This document shows positions 5,391 to 12,991 of a DNA stretch of 13,263 bases, one piece after another. The number at the start of each line of letters is the position of its first letter. Within the stretch, counting starts at the first letter, position 1. Under the pieces are notes generated by a model that did no database searches, was not told the DNA's origin, and worked only from the letters and a program-made list of their open reading frames with translations. Source of the DNA: an uncultured Microbacterium sp. Lineage in GTDB: Bacteria; Actinomycetota; Actinomycetes; Actinomycetales; Microbacteriaceae. The stretch covers positions 1 through 13,263 of the forward strand of contig CANSLE010000038.1 in the NCBI GenBank assembly GCA_947647645.1. Reading direction: 5' to 3'. The position numbers and the translations under genes are program-made.

Positions 5391-7057
5391 TGAACCCCGA
5401 CGCCCTCTCCGCCGCCCTGCTCGCCGTCATCGCCCCTCTCGCCGAGGCGCGACGCCCCGGCTCGAGCGCCGGTCTGACCGCGGACGACCTGCCGCTGGAG
5501 CGGCCGCGCAACCGCGACCACGGCGACTGGGCGTCCAACGCCGCGCTGAAGCTCGGCAAGGCGGTCGGCGCCAACCCGCGCGAGTTCGCGCAGGAGATCG
5601 CCGACGCGCTCGCCGCCACCGACGGCGTCGCGAGCGTCGAGGTCGCCGGACCGGGCTTCATCAACATCCGGCTCGAGGCCGGCGCCGCCGGTGCCCTGGC
5701 GAAGACGATTGTCGATGCGGGCGCGGCCTACGGCACCAACGAGACCCAGCGCGGTCAGAGCATCAACCTGGAGTTCGTGAGCGCGAACCCGACCGGCCCG
5801 ATGCACATCGGCCACACCCGGTGGGCGGCCCTGGGCGACGCGATCGCGCGGGTGCTCCTGGCCAGCGGTGCGACGCTCGTCCGCGAGTTCTACATCAACG
5901 ACGCGGGCGCGCAGATGGACCGCTTCGGCCGTTCCGTCCTCGCCGCCATCAAGGGCGAGCCGACCCCGGAGGACGGCTACCCGGGCTCGTACATCGACGA
6001 CCTCGCCCGTCGCGTCGTCGCCGACCTCCCGAGCATCCTGGACCTGGCGGCGGACGAGCAGCTGGTCGAGGCGCGCGACCGGGCGTACGCCCTGCAGCTG
6101 GCCGACCTGCAGGCGTCGCTCGAGAAGTTCAACGTCCACTTCGACGTCTTCTTCAGCGAGCGCACGCTCCACGCCCACGGCCCGAACGGCGAGCCGAGCC
6201 TCGTCGACGAGGCCGTCGACCGCCTGCGGGCACAGGGCCACGTCTTCGACCAGGACGCCGCGGTGTGGGTGCGCACGACCGACTTCGGCGATGACAAGGA
6301 CCGCGTGATCCGTCGCTCCAACGGGGAGTACACCTACTTCGCCGCCGACGCCGCGTACTACCTGAACAAGAGCGACCGCGGTTTCGCGCACAAGATCTAC
6401 CTCCTGGGCGCCGACCACCACGGCTACGTCCACCGCCTCAAGGCGCTCGCCGGCGCGGCCGGAGACGATCCCGAGAAGGACATCGAGGTGCTCATCGGTC
6501 AGCTCGTGTCGGTCAACGGCGCGCGCCTGTCCAAGCGCGCCGGCAACATCATCGAGCTCGACGATCTGCGCGACTGGCTCGGCACCGACGCGCTGCGCTA
6601 CTCGCTGGCGCGTTACCCCGCCGACTCGCCGCTCACGCTCGACCCCGAGATCCTCACGAAGCGCACCAACGACAACCCCGTCTTCTACGTGCAGTACGCG
6701 CACGCCCGCACGCACAACGTCGCGCGCAACGCGGCGGACTCGGGCGTCGACCGCCGCGCCTTCGTCCCCGAGCTGCTCGACCACGAGACCGAGTCGGCGC
6801 TGCTCGGCGCGCTCCAGGAGTTCCCTCGCATCGTCGCCTACGCCGCCGAGGTGCGCGAGCCCCACCGCGTCGCGCGCTACCTCGAGGAGCTCGCGAGCCT
6901 CTACCACCGCTGGTACGACACCTGCCGGGTCACCCCGCTGGGCGACGAGCCGGTCACCGACCTGCATCGCACCCGCCTGTGGCTGAACGACGCGACCGGG
7001 CAGGTGCTGCGCAACGGCCTCGACCTGCTCGGCGTGACCGCTCCGGAGCGGATGTGA
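5390..7057 (+). CDS. argS: Arginine--tRNA ligase
   Basis: This 555-residue class I aminoacyl-tRNA synthetase charges tRNA-Arg with arginine in the cytoplasm. The N-terminal Add1-like domain (1-115) includes RDHGDWASNAALKL. The catalytic Rossmann domain has SANPTGPMHIGH (131-142) with the HIGH signature at 139-142. RLSKRAGN (379-386) holds the KMSKS-equivalent loop. The helical anticodon-binding domain begins near NPVFYVQYAHAR (429-440) and runs to the C-terminus. Length and domain order are normal. The ATG has no Shine-Dalgarno sequence but a -10 box just upstream. It is followed, one base after its stop codon, by the GTG of the DUF2993-type gene, so the two are probably co-transcribed. A tRNA-Arg gene in the same window is probably coincidence. 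Confidence 0.97.
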   Translation: MNPDALSAALLAVIAPLAEARRPGSSAGLTADDLPLERPRNRDHGDWASNAALKLGKAVGANPREFAQEIADALAATDGVASVEVAGPGFINIRLEAGAAGALAKTIVDAGAAYGTNETQRGQSINLEFVSANPTGPMHIGHTRWAALGDAIARVLLASGATLVREFYINDAGAQMDRFGRSVLAAIKGEPTPEDGYPGSYIDDLARRVVADLPSILDLAADEQLVEARDRAYALQLADLQASLEKFNVHFDVFFSERTLHAHGPNGEPSLVDEAVDRLRAQGHVFDQDAAVWVRTTDFGDDKDRVIRRSNGEYTYFAADAAYYLNKSDRGFAHKIYLLGADHHGYVHRLKALAGAAGDDPEKDIEVLIGQLVSVNGARLSKRAGNIIELDDLRDWLGTDALRYSLARYPADSPLTLDPEILTKRTNDNPVFYVQYAHARTHNVARNAADSGVDRRAFVPELLDHETESALLGALQEFPRIVAYAAEVREPHRVARYLEELASLYHRWYDTCRVTPLGDEPVTDLHRTRLWLNDATGQVLRNGLDLLGVTAPERM

Positions 7058-7058
7058 C

Positions 7059-7901
7059 GTGAGCGACCAGCACCCCACCCGGCCGCTTCCCGACCCGACG
7101 GCGACGTGGGTGCTGTCGACGGATGCCGCGGCATCCGCACCGCAGCGTCGCCGCAGCCGGCGGTGGCCGTGGCTGATCGCTCTGCTCGCCGTCGCGGCGC
7201 TCGCCGTCGGCGCGTGGTTCGCGGGGGAGTACATCGCCCGCGGGATCGTCGAGCGGACGATCCGCGAGCAGATCGTCTCGCGGCTCGATGTGCCGGCCGA
7301 CCAGCACATCGACGTCGACGTCCGCGGGCAGGTGCTTCCGCAGCTGATCGGCGGTCGCCTCGACGAGGTGACCGTCTCGGCCGCCGATGTCCGCTTCGGC
7401 GCGCTGACCGGCGACATACAGGTGCACGCCGCGGGGGTGCCCATCCGCGGGAACGCGCCGCTGCGGAGCGCCACGGCCACCGTGCGTCTCGACCAGACCC
7501 AGGTGCGCACGCTGCTCGCCACCGTCGAGGGCTTCCCCGCGGATGCCGTGACGGTCGAGGCGCCGGACATCGTGATGTCGACGCAGCTCAAGCTGTTCGC
7601 GCTGTCGGTGCCGGTGGGCGTCAGCCTCACGCCGTCGGCCTCGAACGGAGACCTCGTACTCACCCCGCGGACGCTGCGCGTGTCGGGAACCGAGGTCTCG
7701 GCCGATGTGCTGATCGACCAGTTCGGTGCTGTGGCACGGACCGTGGTGCGGGACTGGGACGTCTGCGTGAAGCAGTACCTTCCCGTCGGGCTCACGCTGT
7801 CGGCGGTACGGGTCGAGAACCAGCAGGTGGTCGCGGAGATCGTCGTCAACCCGGCGATCATCGCCGATGCCGCCCTCCAGCAGAAGGGCAGCTGCAGCTG
7901 A
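7059..7901 (+). CDS. Membrane-anchored DUF2993 (LmeA-like) protein
   Basis: This 280-residue protein starts at the GTG one base after the argS stop; GGAG at 7044-7047 is the only candidate ribosome site. Residues 1-36 are polar with a basic RRRSRR stretch. Residues 37-55 form one membrane helix, and the rest should lie outside the membrane. The outer part (58-280) has the alternating beta pattern of DUF2993 proteins, including QVLPQLIGGRLDEVTVSA, repeated beta strands and the ending VNPAIIADAALQQKG. Cys236 and Cys279 could form a disulphide. Mycobacterial LmeA of this group is a periplasmic protein involved in lipomannan elongation; whether this one has that role is unknown. Placement between argS and lysA suggests position conserved by descent rather than a shared pathway. 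Confidence 0.72.
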   Translation: MSDQHPTRPLPDPTATWVLSTDAAASAPQRRRSRRWPWLIALLAVAALAVGAWFAGEYIARGIVERTIREQIVSRLDVPADQHIDVDVRGQVLPQLIGGRLDEVTVSAADVRFGALTGDIQVHAAGVPIRGNAPLRSATATVRLDQTQVRTLLATVEGFPADAVTVEAPDIVMSTQLKLFALSVPVGVSLTPSASNGDLVLTPRTLRVSGTEVSADVLIDQFGAVARTVVRDWDVCVKQYLPVGLTLSAVRVENQQVVAEIVVNPAIIADAALQQKGSCS

Positions 7902-7935
7902 CCCGTCACATGCGTGGGCCGGTATGCGGGGGTGC

Positions 7936-7978
7936 CCTAGACTTCTAGGACTGCCGGGCGTGACGTCACCGACGGCAG
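7936..7978 (+). promoter_or_regulatory. lysA promoter region with two dyad symmetries
   Basis: TAGACT at 7938-7943, identical to the argS box, is a likely -10 element, with no clear -35. It lies inside a dyad, CCTAGA-CT-TCTAGG (7936-7949). A second, larger dyad follows at 7951-7978: outer arms CTGCCG (7951-7956) and CGGCAG (7973-7978) surround a perfect palindrome GTGACGTCAC (7960-7969). The second dyad would sit at or just after the transcription start, where a repressor could bind, or it could fold as a 5' hairpin. Confidence 0.5.
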
Positions 7979-8005
7979 CCCGACCCCACACGATTGGTTC
8001 CGCAC

Positions 8006-9457
8006 GTGTCCGCCGCCTCCGACCGCCCGCTCGTGCCCGCGTGGCTCCGTGAACCGGACGAGGCGAACGCCCTCGCACCGCTCGTCTGGCCCCCCTCCGC
8101 ATCCCGCGACGCCGACGGCGAGCTGCGCATCGCCGGCGTCGGCGTCGGTGAGCTGCGCGCGCGCTTCGGCACGCCTCTTTACGTCCTCGACGAGGATGCC
8201 GTGCGTGCCCGCGCTCGCGAGGTGCGCGAAGCCTTCGTCGCGGCGACCGCGCGTCATGGCGCCGACGCCCGCGTCTACTACGCGGGCAAGGCGTTCCTGT
8301 CCACCGAGGTCGTCCGGTGGGTCACCGAGGAGGGCCTCGCGGTCGATGTCGCCACCGGTGGCGAGCTCGCCGTTGCGCTCGCCGGCGGGGCGGACCCGTC
8401 CCGGATCGGCGTGCACGGCAACAACAAGTCGGTCGCCGAACTCGAGCGCGCGGTCGAGATCGGCGTGGGCTCGATCGTCATCGATTCCCGCATCGAGCTG
8501 GAGAGGCTCGCCGCGATCGTCGAGCGCCGCGCCACACCGGATGCCGTGCCGCAGGCGGTCCTGGTCCGTGTCAACAGTGGCGTCCACGCCGAGACCCACG
8601 ACTTCCTGGCCACCGCCCACGAGGACCAGAAGTTCGGCTTCGCCCTCGCCGACGCCCCCGCCGTCGTCGCGCGCATCCGCGAGCTTCCGGGTCTGCGCTT
8701 CATGGGGCTCCACTGCCATATCGGCTCGCAGATCTTCGGCACCCGCGGCTTCGCGGAGTCGGCAGCGCGTCTCGTCGAGCTCCATGCGGAGCTCCTCGCC
8801 GGCGGCGAGATCCCCGTCCTCAACCTCGGCGGCGGATTCGGCATCGCGTACACGTCGGTCGATGAGCCGACCCCCATCGCCGCGCTCGCCGAGGGCATCG
8901 TCGCCGCGGTCGCCCGCGAGTGCGACGTCCGCGGCATCCCGCTGCCGAACCTCGCGTTCGAGCCCGGCCGCACGATCGTCGGCCGTGCCGGTGTGACCCT
9001 GTACGAGGTGGGCACGGTCAAGCCCGTCCAGGCCAGCGACGATCTCCAGCGCCTGTATGTGAGCATCGACGGCGGCATGAGCGACAACGCGCGTCCGTCG
9101 CTCTACGGAGCCCAGTACTCCGCACGCCTCGCCTCGCGTACCTCGGATGCCGCGCCGGCCCTGGCCCGCGTGGTGGGCCGCCACTGCGAGTCCGGCGACA
9201 TCGTCGTCGACGCGGAGTACCTCCCCGGCGACGTCACCCCGGGCGATCTCCTGGCCGTGCCCGCGACCGGCGCCTACTGCTTCTCGCTGTCGAGCAACTA
9301 CAACTACGTGCCGCGTCCGCCGGTCGTCGCCGTCCGCGACGGCGAGACTCGCGTGATCGTCCGCGGCGAGACCATCGACGACCTGCTGGCTCGCGACGTG
9401 GGTGTCGCGGACCGCCCCGCACGGGCCGAGAGATCCCTGGCCGAGGAGAATCAATGA
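8006..9457 (+). CDS. lysA: Diaminopimelate decarboxylase
   Basis: This 483-residue PLP enzyme decarboxylates meso-diaminopimelate to L-lysine, the last step of lysine synthesis, in the cytoplasm. It is a fold-type III alanine-racemase-like barrel. Visible residues are the PLP lysine Lys95 (YYAGKAFLS), HCHIGSQ (237-242), the phosphate-binding GGGFG (275-279), EPGR (319-322), Cys394 in CESGD (substrate/catalytic, from the dimer partner), and Tyr424 in GAYCFSLSSNYN. I chose the GTG at 8006, giving MSAASDRPLVPAWL; the TTG at 7994 would add four residues and neither has a clear Shine-Dalgarno. The N-terminal 45 residues before the barrel are as in actinobacterial LysA. Its stop overlaps the hom start as ATGA. 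A local promoter with dyads suggests separate control from argS. Confidence 0.96.
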   Translation: MSAASDRPLVPAWLREPDEANALAPLVWPPSASRDADGELRIAGVGVGELRARFGTPLYVLDEDAVRARAREVREAFVAATARHGADARVYYAGKAFLSTEVVRWVTEEGLAVDVATGGELAVALAGGADPSRIGVHGNNKSVAELERAVEIGVGSIVIDSRIELERLAAIVERRATPDAVPQAVLVRVNSGVHAETHDFLATAHEDQKFGFALADAPAVVARIRELPGLRFMGLHCHIGSQIFGTRGFAESAARLVELHAELLAGGEIPVLNLGGGFGIAYTSVDEPTPIAALAEGIVAAVARECDVRGIPLPNLAFEPGRTIVGRAGVTLYEVGTVKPVQASDDLQRLYVSIDGGMSDNARPSLYGAQYSARLASRTSDAAPALARVVGRHCESGDIVVDAEYLPGDVTPGDLLAVPATGAYCFSLSSNYNYVPRPPVVAVRDGETRVIVRGETIDDLLARDVGVADRPARAERSLAEENQ

Positions 9458-10782
9458 CCGACTACCGTCGACTGCGCGTCGCCCTGCTCGGAGCCGGGGC
9501 GGTCGGGTCCCAGGTGGCCGACCTCCTCCGCAAGCACGCGGACGAGCTGGCCGATCGCGCCGGCGCGGCCCTCGAGCTCGTCGGCATCGCCGTGCGCAAC
9601 CCCGACGCCCCGCGCGAGGCCGACCTGCCCCGCGAGTTGTTCACCACCGACTCCGAGCAGCTGATCGTCGGCGCCGACATCGTCATCGAGCTCATGGGCG
9701 GCATCGAGCCGGCGCGTACCGACATCCTGCTCGCGCTGTCCTCGGGCGCCGACGTCGTCACCGCCAACAAGGCGCTGTTGGCCACCCACGGCCCCGAGAT
9801 CTTCGACGCGGCCGACCAGGTGGGCGCCTCCGTGTACTACGAGGCCGCGGCCGCGGGAGCGATCCCGATCATCCGGCCGCTGCGCGACTCGCTGGCGGGC
9901 GACCGCGTGCAGCGGATCATGGGCATCGTCAACGGCACGACCAACTACATCCTCGACCGCATGGACACCGAGGGCAGCGAGTTCGCCGACGTCCTCGCCG
10001 ACGCGCAGCGGCTCGGCTATGCCGAGGCCGACCCCACCGCCGATGTCGAGGGCTACGACGCGGCGCAGAAGGCGGCGATCCTGGCCTCGCTCGCGTTCCA
10101 CACCGCCGTGCCGCTCGAGGCCGTGCACCGGGAGGGCATCCGCAGCATCGATCGTCAGACGATGGATGCCGCGCGTCACGCCGGCTACGTCATCAAGCTG
10201 CTCGCGGTGTGCGAGCGTCTCGCCGACGCCGAGGTCGACTCGCCCACGGGTGAGGCGATCTCGGTGCGCGTCTACCCGGCGCTGATCCCGCGCGAACATC
10301 CGCTCGCCAGCGTCCACGGCGCCAACAACGCGGTGTTCGTGCAGGCCGAGGCCGCGGGCAACCTCATGTTCTACGGCGCCGGTGCCGGCGGCGTGCAGAC
10401 CGCGTCGGCGGTGCTCGGCGACGTCGTGTCGGCGGCGCGCCGCCACATCGCCGGCGGCGTCGGGGTCGGGGAGTCGACCCGGGCGAACCTCCCGGTCGTG
10501 CCGATCGGTCGGGTCACGACGCGCTACCAGATCACGCTCGAGGTGTCCGACGAACCGGGCGTCCTCGCGACCGTCGCCGGCATCCTCAGTGAGGGCCGGG
10601 TCTCGATCGCGACCGTCGAACAGACCCTCGTCCCGGCCGGTGACGTCGCCCCGGGCATCGCCCGCCTGGTCATCGGCACCCACACCGCCCGCGAGCAGGA
10701 CCTCAGCGACACCGTCGACCGTCTCGCCGCCAGCGGCGTGGTCGGCCGGGTCGTGTCGGTGCTCCGCGTCGAAGGCAACTGA
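9454..10782 (+). CDS. hom: Homoserine dehydrogenase
   Basis: This 442-residue enzyme reduces aspartate semialdehyde to homoserine with NAD(P)H, the step that commits carbon to threonine and methionine instead of lysine. The N-terminal Rossmann loop is GAGAVG (13-18). TANK (103-106) carries a conserved catalytic lysine. The family signature YAEADPTADVEGYDAAQK (189-206) includes Lys206. NGTTNYILDRM (160-170) lies in the substrate region. A C-terminal ACT domain (about 358-440, ITLEVSDEPGVLATVAGIL) implies feedback control, probably by threonine as in corynebacteria. The ATG overlaps the lysA stop by the ATGA arrangement, with GAGGAGAA at 9443-9450. It is a stand-alone Hom without an aspartokinase domain. 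Operon order with lysA upstream and thrC downstream places both branches under one transcript. Confidence 0.96.
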   Translation: MTDYRRLRVALLGAGAVGSQVADLLRKHADELADRAGAALELVGIAVRNPDAPREADLPRELFTTDSEQLIVGADIVIELMGGIEPARTDILLALSSGADVVTANKALLATHGPEIFDAADQVGASVYYEAAAAGAIPIIRPLRDSLAGDRVQRIMGIVNGTTNYILDRMDTEGSEFADVLADAQRLGYAEADPTADVEGYDAAQKAAILASLAFHTAVPLEAVHREGIRSIDRQTMDAARHAGYVIKLLAVCERLADAEVDSPTGEAISVRVYPALIPREHPLASVHGANNAVFVQAEAAGNLMFYGAGAGGVQTASAVLGDVVSAARRHIAGGVGVGESTRANLPVVPIGRVTTRYQITLEVSDEPGVLATVAGILSEGRVSIATVEQTLVPAGDVAPGIARLVIGTHTAREQDLSDTVDRLAASGVVGRVVSVLRVEGN

Positions 10783-10817
10783 ACTCGCGGTCGCCGCACC
10801 GCAAGAAGGAGATGGAG

Positions 10818-11888
10818 ATGGCACACGTCTGGCAGGGAGTCCTGCGCGAATACGCCGACCGGCTCGGCGTCACGGAGACATCCACGGTGGTGACCCTCGG
10901 CGAGGGCGGCACGCCGCTCATCCCCGCCGCGGCGCTCTCGCAGCGCACGGGCGCGAACGTCTTCATCAAGTTCGAGGGCATGAACCCGACCGGCTCCTTC
11001 AAGGACCGCGGCATGACGGTGGCACTCTCGCGTGCCGTCGAGCATGGTGCGAAGGCCGTCATCTGCGCCTCGACGGGCAACACCTCGGCATCCGCCGCCG
11101 CCTACGCGGCGCACGCGGGCATCACGGCCGCGGTGCTCGTGCCCGAGGGCAAGATCGCCATGGGCAAGCTCAGCCAGGCCGTGATCCACGGTGGGCGTCT
11201 CATCCAGGTGCGCGGCAACTTCGACGACTGTCTCGAGATCGCCCGCGAGCTGGCCGACAACTACCCGGTGCACCTCGTCAACTCGGTCAACCCCGACCGT
11301 ATCGAGGGCCAGAAGACGGCGGCCTACGAGGTCGTCTCCCAGCTCGGCGACGCGCCCGACTTCCATCTCATCCCCGTCGGCAACGCCGGCAACTACACCG
11401 CCTACTCCCGCGGCTACCGCGAGGAGGCGGCCCGCGGCGCCGCCACGAAGGTGCCGCGCATGTTCGGCTTCCAGGCCGAGGGCTCCGCTCCGCTCGTCCG
11501 CGGCGAGGTCGTCCGCAACCCCGAGACGGTGGCCTCTGCCATCCGCATCGGAAACCCGGCGTCGTGGGAGCTCGCCCTCGAGGCGCGCGACGCCACGCAG
11601 GGCTGGTTCGGCGCGATCGACGACACCCGCATCCTCGCGGCTCAGAAGCTGCTCGCCAGCACCGCCGGGGTCTTCGTCGAGCCCGCCAGCGCCATCGGTG
11701 TCGCGGGTCTGCTCGACCGTGCCGAGGCGGGCGTGATCCCCGCCGGCGCGACCATCGTCATCACGGTCACCGGCCACGGTCTGAAGGACCCTCAGTGGGC
11801 GCTGCGCAACGCCGACGGTTCCGAGGTCGAGCCCACGGTCGTCGACGCGTCGACCAGCGAGGTCGCCTCCGTTCTCGACCTGGCATGA
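10818..11888 (+). CDS. thrC: Threonine synthase
   Basis: This 356-residue PLP enzyme converts O-phosphohomoserine to threonine. AAGGAG at 10806-10811 decides the start: it is 6 bases from the ATG at 10818 but directly adjacent to the ATG at 10812, so the shorter form (MAHVWQG) is preferred. PLP Lys62 lies in SFKDRGM. ASTGNTSASAAAYA (84-97) and the phosphate-cup GNAGNY (188-193) fit fold-type II. TGHGLKDP (318-325) is the conserved C-terminal motif. The length is that of the short actinobacterial/Bacillus type rather than the long E. coli/yeast type. It lies 35 bases after hom, and its stop overlaps thrB as ATGA, so the pair should be translationally coupled. Confidence 0.96.
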   Translation: MAHVWQGVLREYADRLGVTETSTVVTLGEGGTPLIPAAALSQRTGANVFIKFEGMNPTGSFKDRGMTVALSRAVEHGAKAVICASTGNTSASAAAYAAHAGITAAVLVPEGKIAMGKLSQAVIHGGRLIQVRGNFDDCLEIARELADNYPVHLVNSVNPDRIEGQKTAAYEVVSQLGDAPDFHLIPVGNAGNYTAYSRGYREEAARGAATKVPRMFGFQAEGSAPLVRGEVVRNPETVASAIRIGNPASWELALEARDATQGWFGAIDDTRILAAQKLLASTAGVFVEPASAIGVAGLLDRAEAGVIPAGATIVITVTGHGLKDPQWALRNADGSEVEPTVVDASTSEVASVLDLA

Positions 11889-12826
11889 GCGTCGAGGAGG
11901 CGGGGCGCACCGTTGCGGTGCGGGTGCCCGCGACCAGTGCCAACCTCGGGCCGGGCTTCGACACGCTCGGCCTCGCGCTGAGCTCCTACGATGACCTCGT
12001 CGTCACGGCGCTTCCCGAGCCGGGGCTGGAGATCGTCGTCTCGGGCGAGGGGGCGGGCGACGTCCCCACCGACCCGTCCCATCTCGTCGTGCGATCGATG
12101 GCCTACGCCTTCGCTGCCGCCGGGCGCGACATGCCCGGCATCCGCCTCGAGGCTCACAACACGATCCCGCACGGGCGGGGGATGGGCTCGTCGGGGGCGG
12201 CCGTCGTGGCCGGTCTCCTCGCGGCGAAGGGTCTGCTCGAAGGTGATGTCGAGTTCGGTCCCGACACCCTGCTGCGCCTGGCGACCGAGCTCGAGGGGCA
12301 CCCCGACAACGTCGCCCCGGCGCTCTTCGGTGGTCTCACGATCGCCTGGGTGGACGAGCGCGGTCCCCAGCACAAGAAGCTGCTGGTGCATCGCGGCGTC
12401 GCTCCGTTGGTGTTCGTCCCGGAGTTCACCATGTCGACGTCGGTCGCGCGGGGACTCGCGCCTCTGCACGTGCCCCGTGAGGATGCCGTGTTCAACGTCT
12501 CGCGCTCGGCGCTGCTGATCGCGGCGCTCACCCAGAGCCCCGAACTGCTCATGGCGGCGACGGAGGACAAGCTGCACCAGTCCTACCGCGCGCAGGCGAT
12601 GCCGGCGACCGACGAGCTCGTCCGCGCGCTGCGGGCGCGGGGGTTCGCGGCCGTCGTCTCCGGCGCGGGTCCGAGCGTGCTCGTGCTCGCCGACGGTCCG
12701 GGGCAACGCCTCGCGGCCGTGGAGGTCGCGGCATCCGTGACGGACACCCCGTGGGAGCCGCGAATGCTCGCCGTCGACGTCAAGGGTGGTACAGTGAGGA
12801 ACCATACGGAGGGTGCCACGGCGTGA
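11885..12826 (+). CDS. thrB: Homoserine kinase
   Basis: This 313-residue GHMP-family kinase phosphorylates homoserine with ATP to give the ThrC substrate. Motif 1 is PATSANLGPGFD (15-26). The ATP-binding glycine/serine loop is GRGMGSSGAAVVAG (97-110). EGHPDNVAPALFGG (137-150) is the family signature, and GAGPS (260-264) is the C-terminal GHMP motif. The start lies within the thrC stop (ATGA) and has no Shine-Dalgarno of its own, consistent with coupling. The last 12 codons overlap a probable rho promoter (TACAGT 12790-12795) and a strong GGAGGG, so the 3' end is doing double duty. Length is normal. With hom and thrC it completes homoserine-to-threonine conversion in one operon. Confidence 0.95.
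   Translation: MSVEEAGRTVAVRVPATSANLGPGFDTLGLALSSYDDLVVTALPEPGLEIVVSGEGAGDVPTDPSHLVVRSMAYAFAAAGRDMPGIRLEAHNTIPHGRGMGSSGAAVVAGLLAAKGLLEGDVEFGPDTLLRLATELEGHPDNVAPALFGGLTIAWVDERGPQHKKLLVHRGVAPLVFVPEFTMSTSVARGLAPLHVPREDAVFNVSRSALLIAALTQSPELLMAATEDKLHQSYRAQAMPATDELVRALRARGFAAVVSGAGPSVLVLADGPGQRLAAVEVAASVTDTPWEPRMLAVDVKGGTVRNHTEGATA
12790..12795 (+). promoter_or_regulatory. rho: Probable rho promoter -10 box within thrB
   Basis: TACAGT fits the TANNNT -10 element. A start about 7 bases downstream (near 12802) would give a rho leader of about 190 bases and would place GGAGGG (12808-12813) just inside the transcript. No convincing -35 is seen at 12766-12772. rho may also receive readthrough from the threonine operon. 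Confidence 0.45.
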
Positions 12827-12870
12827 CCGTGAATCTGGCCTCCGTCGCAATTCTGCGAACCACCGCATAA
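12823..12870 (+). CDS. Possible leader peptide of rho
   Basis: The GTG at 12823 overlaps the thrB stop codon (GTGA) and opens a 15-codon frame ending at TAA 12868-12870, which would encode MTVNLASVAILRTTA. GGAGGG at 12808-12813 stands 9 bases before it, one of the strongest Shine-Dalgarno matches in the window and not needed by any other gene. A second GTG at 12829 would give a 13-residue version. The peptide could be a regulatory upstream frame whose translation affects folding or termination in the rho leader, or the Shine-Dalgarno match may be chance within thrB codons. Nothing in the peptide points to a specific sensing amino acid. Confidence 0.35.
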   Translation: MTVNLASVAILRTTA

Positions 12871-12904
12871 CCCTCACGTTGCACCATGGCGCGTCTGAGC
12901 TAGA

Positions 12905-12971
12905 CGTGCGTGTGCGCACGAGAGCGGTTGCGCCTGTCGTGGACGGCGCGATGCGGGCGGTCCCCGTCCAC
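12905..12971 (+). promoter_or_regulatory. rho leader hairpins
   Basis: Two stems lie between the possible leader peptide and the rho ribosome site. CGTGCG (12905-12910) pairs with CGCACG (12915-12920) across a four-base loop. GTGGACGG (12939-12946) pairs perfectly with CCGTCCAC (12964-12971) around 17 bases, ending 9 bases before the AAGGAG of rho. Neither is followed by a T-run, so they look like leader structure rather than an intrinsic thrB terminator. Upstream, 12856-12886 is C-rich and G-poor, as in Rho-binding sites. Confidence 0.45.
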
Positions 12972-12991
12972 ATGCCTACGAAGGAGAACTC

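Noticed and set aside
5267..7909. Very long open frame on the minus strand opposite argS and the DUF2993 gene
   Set aside because: It is an antisense shadow caused by high GC; the translation is low-complexity and the plus-strand genes carry clear motifs.
8920..9453. N-terminal extension of homoserine dehydrogenase
   Set aside because: This stretch is lysA read in another frame; hom starts at the ATG at 9454 with a Shine-Dalgarno sequence and a complete Rossmann start.
10382..11884. Long plus-strand frame running through hom and thrC into thrB
   Set aside because: Only the part from 11885 is real (thrB). The upstream part is Arg/Pro-rich out-of-frame translation of hom and thrC.
12886..12903. 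Five-codon frame MARLS in the rho leader
   Set aside because: It has an ATG and stop but no Shine-Dalgarno sequence; chance is the simpler explanation.
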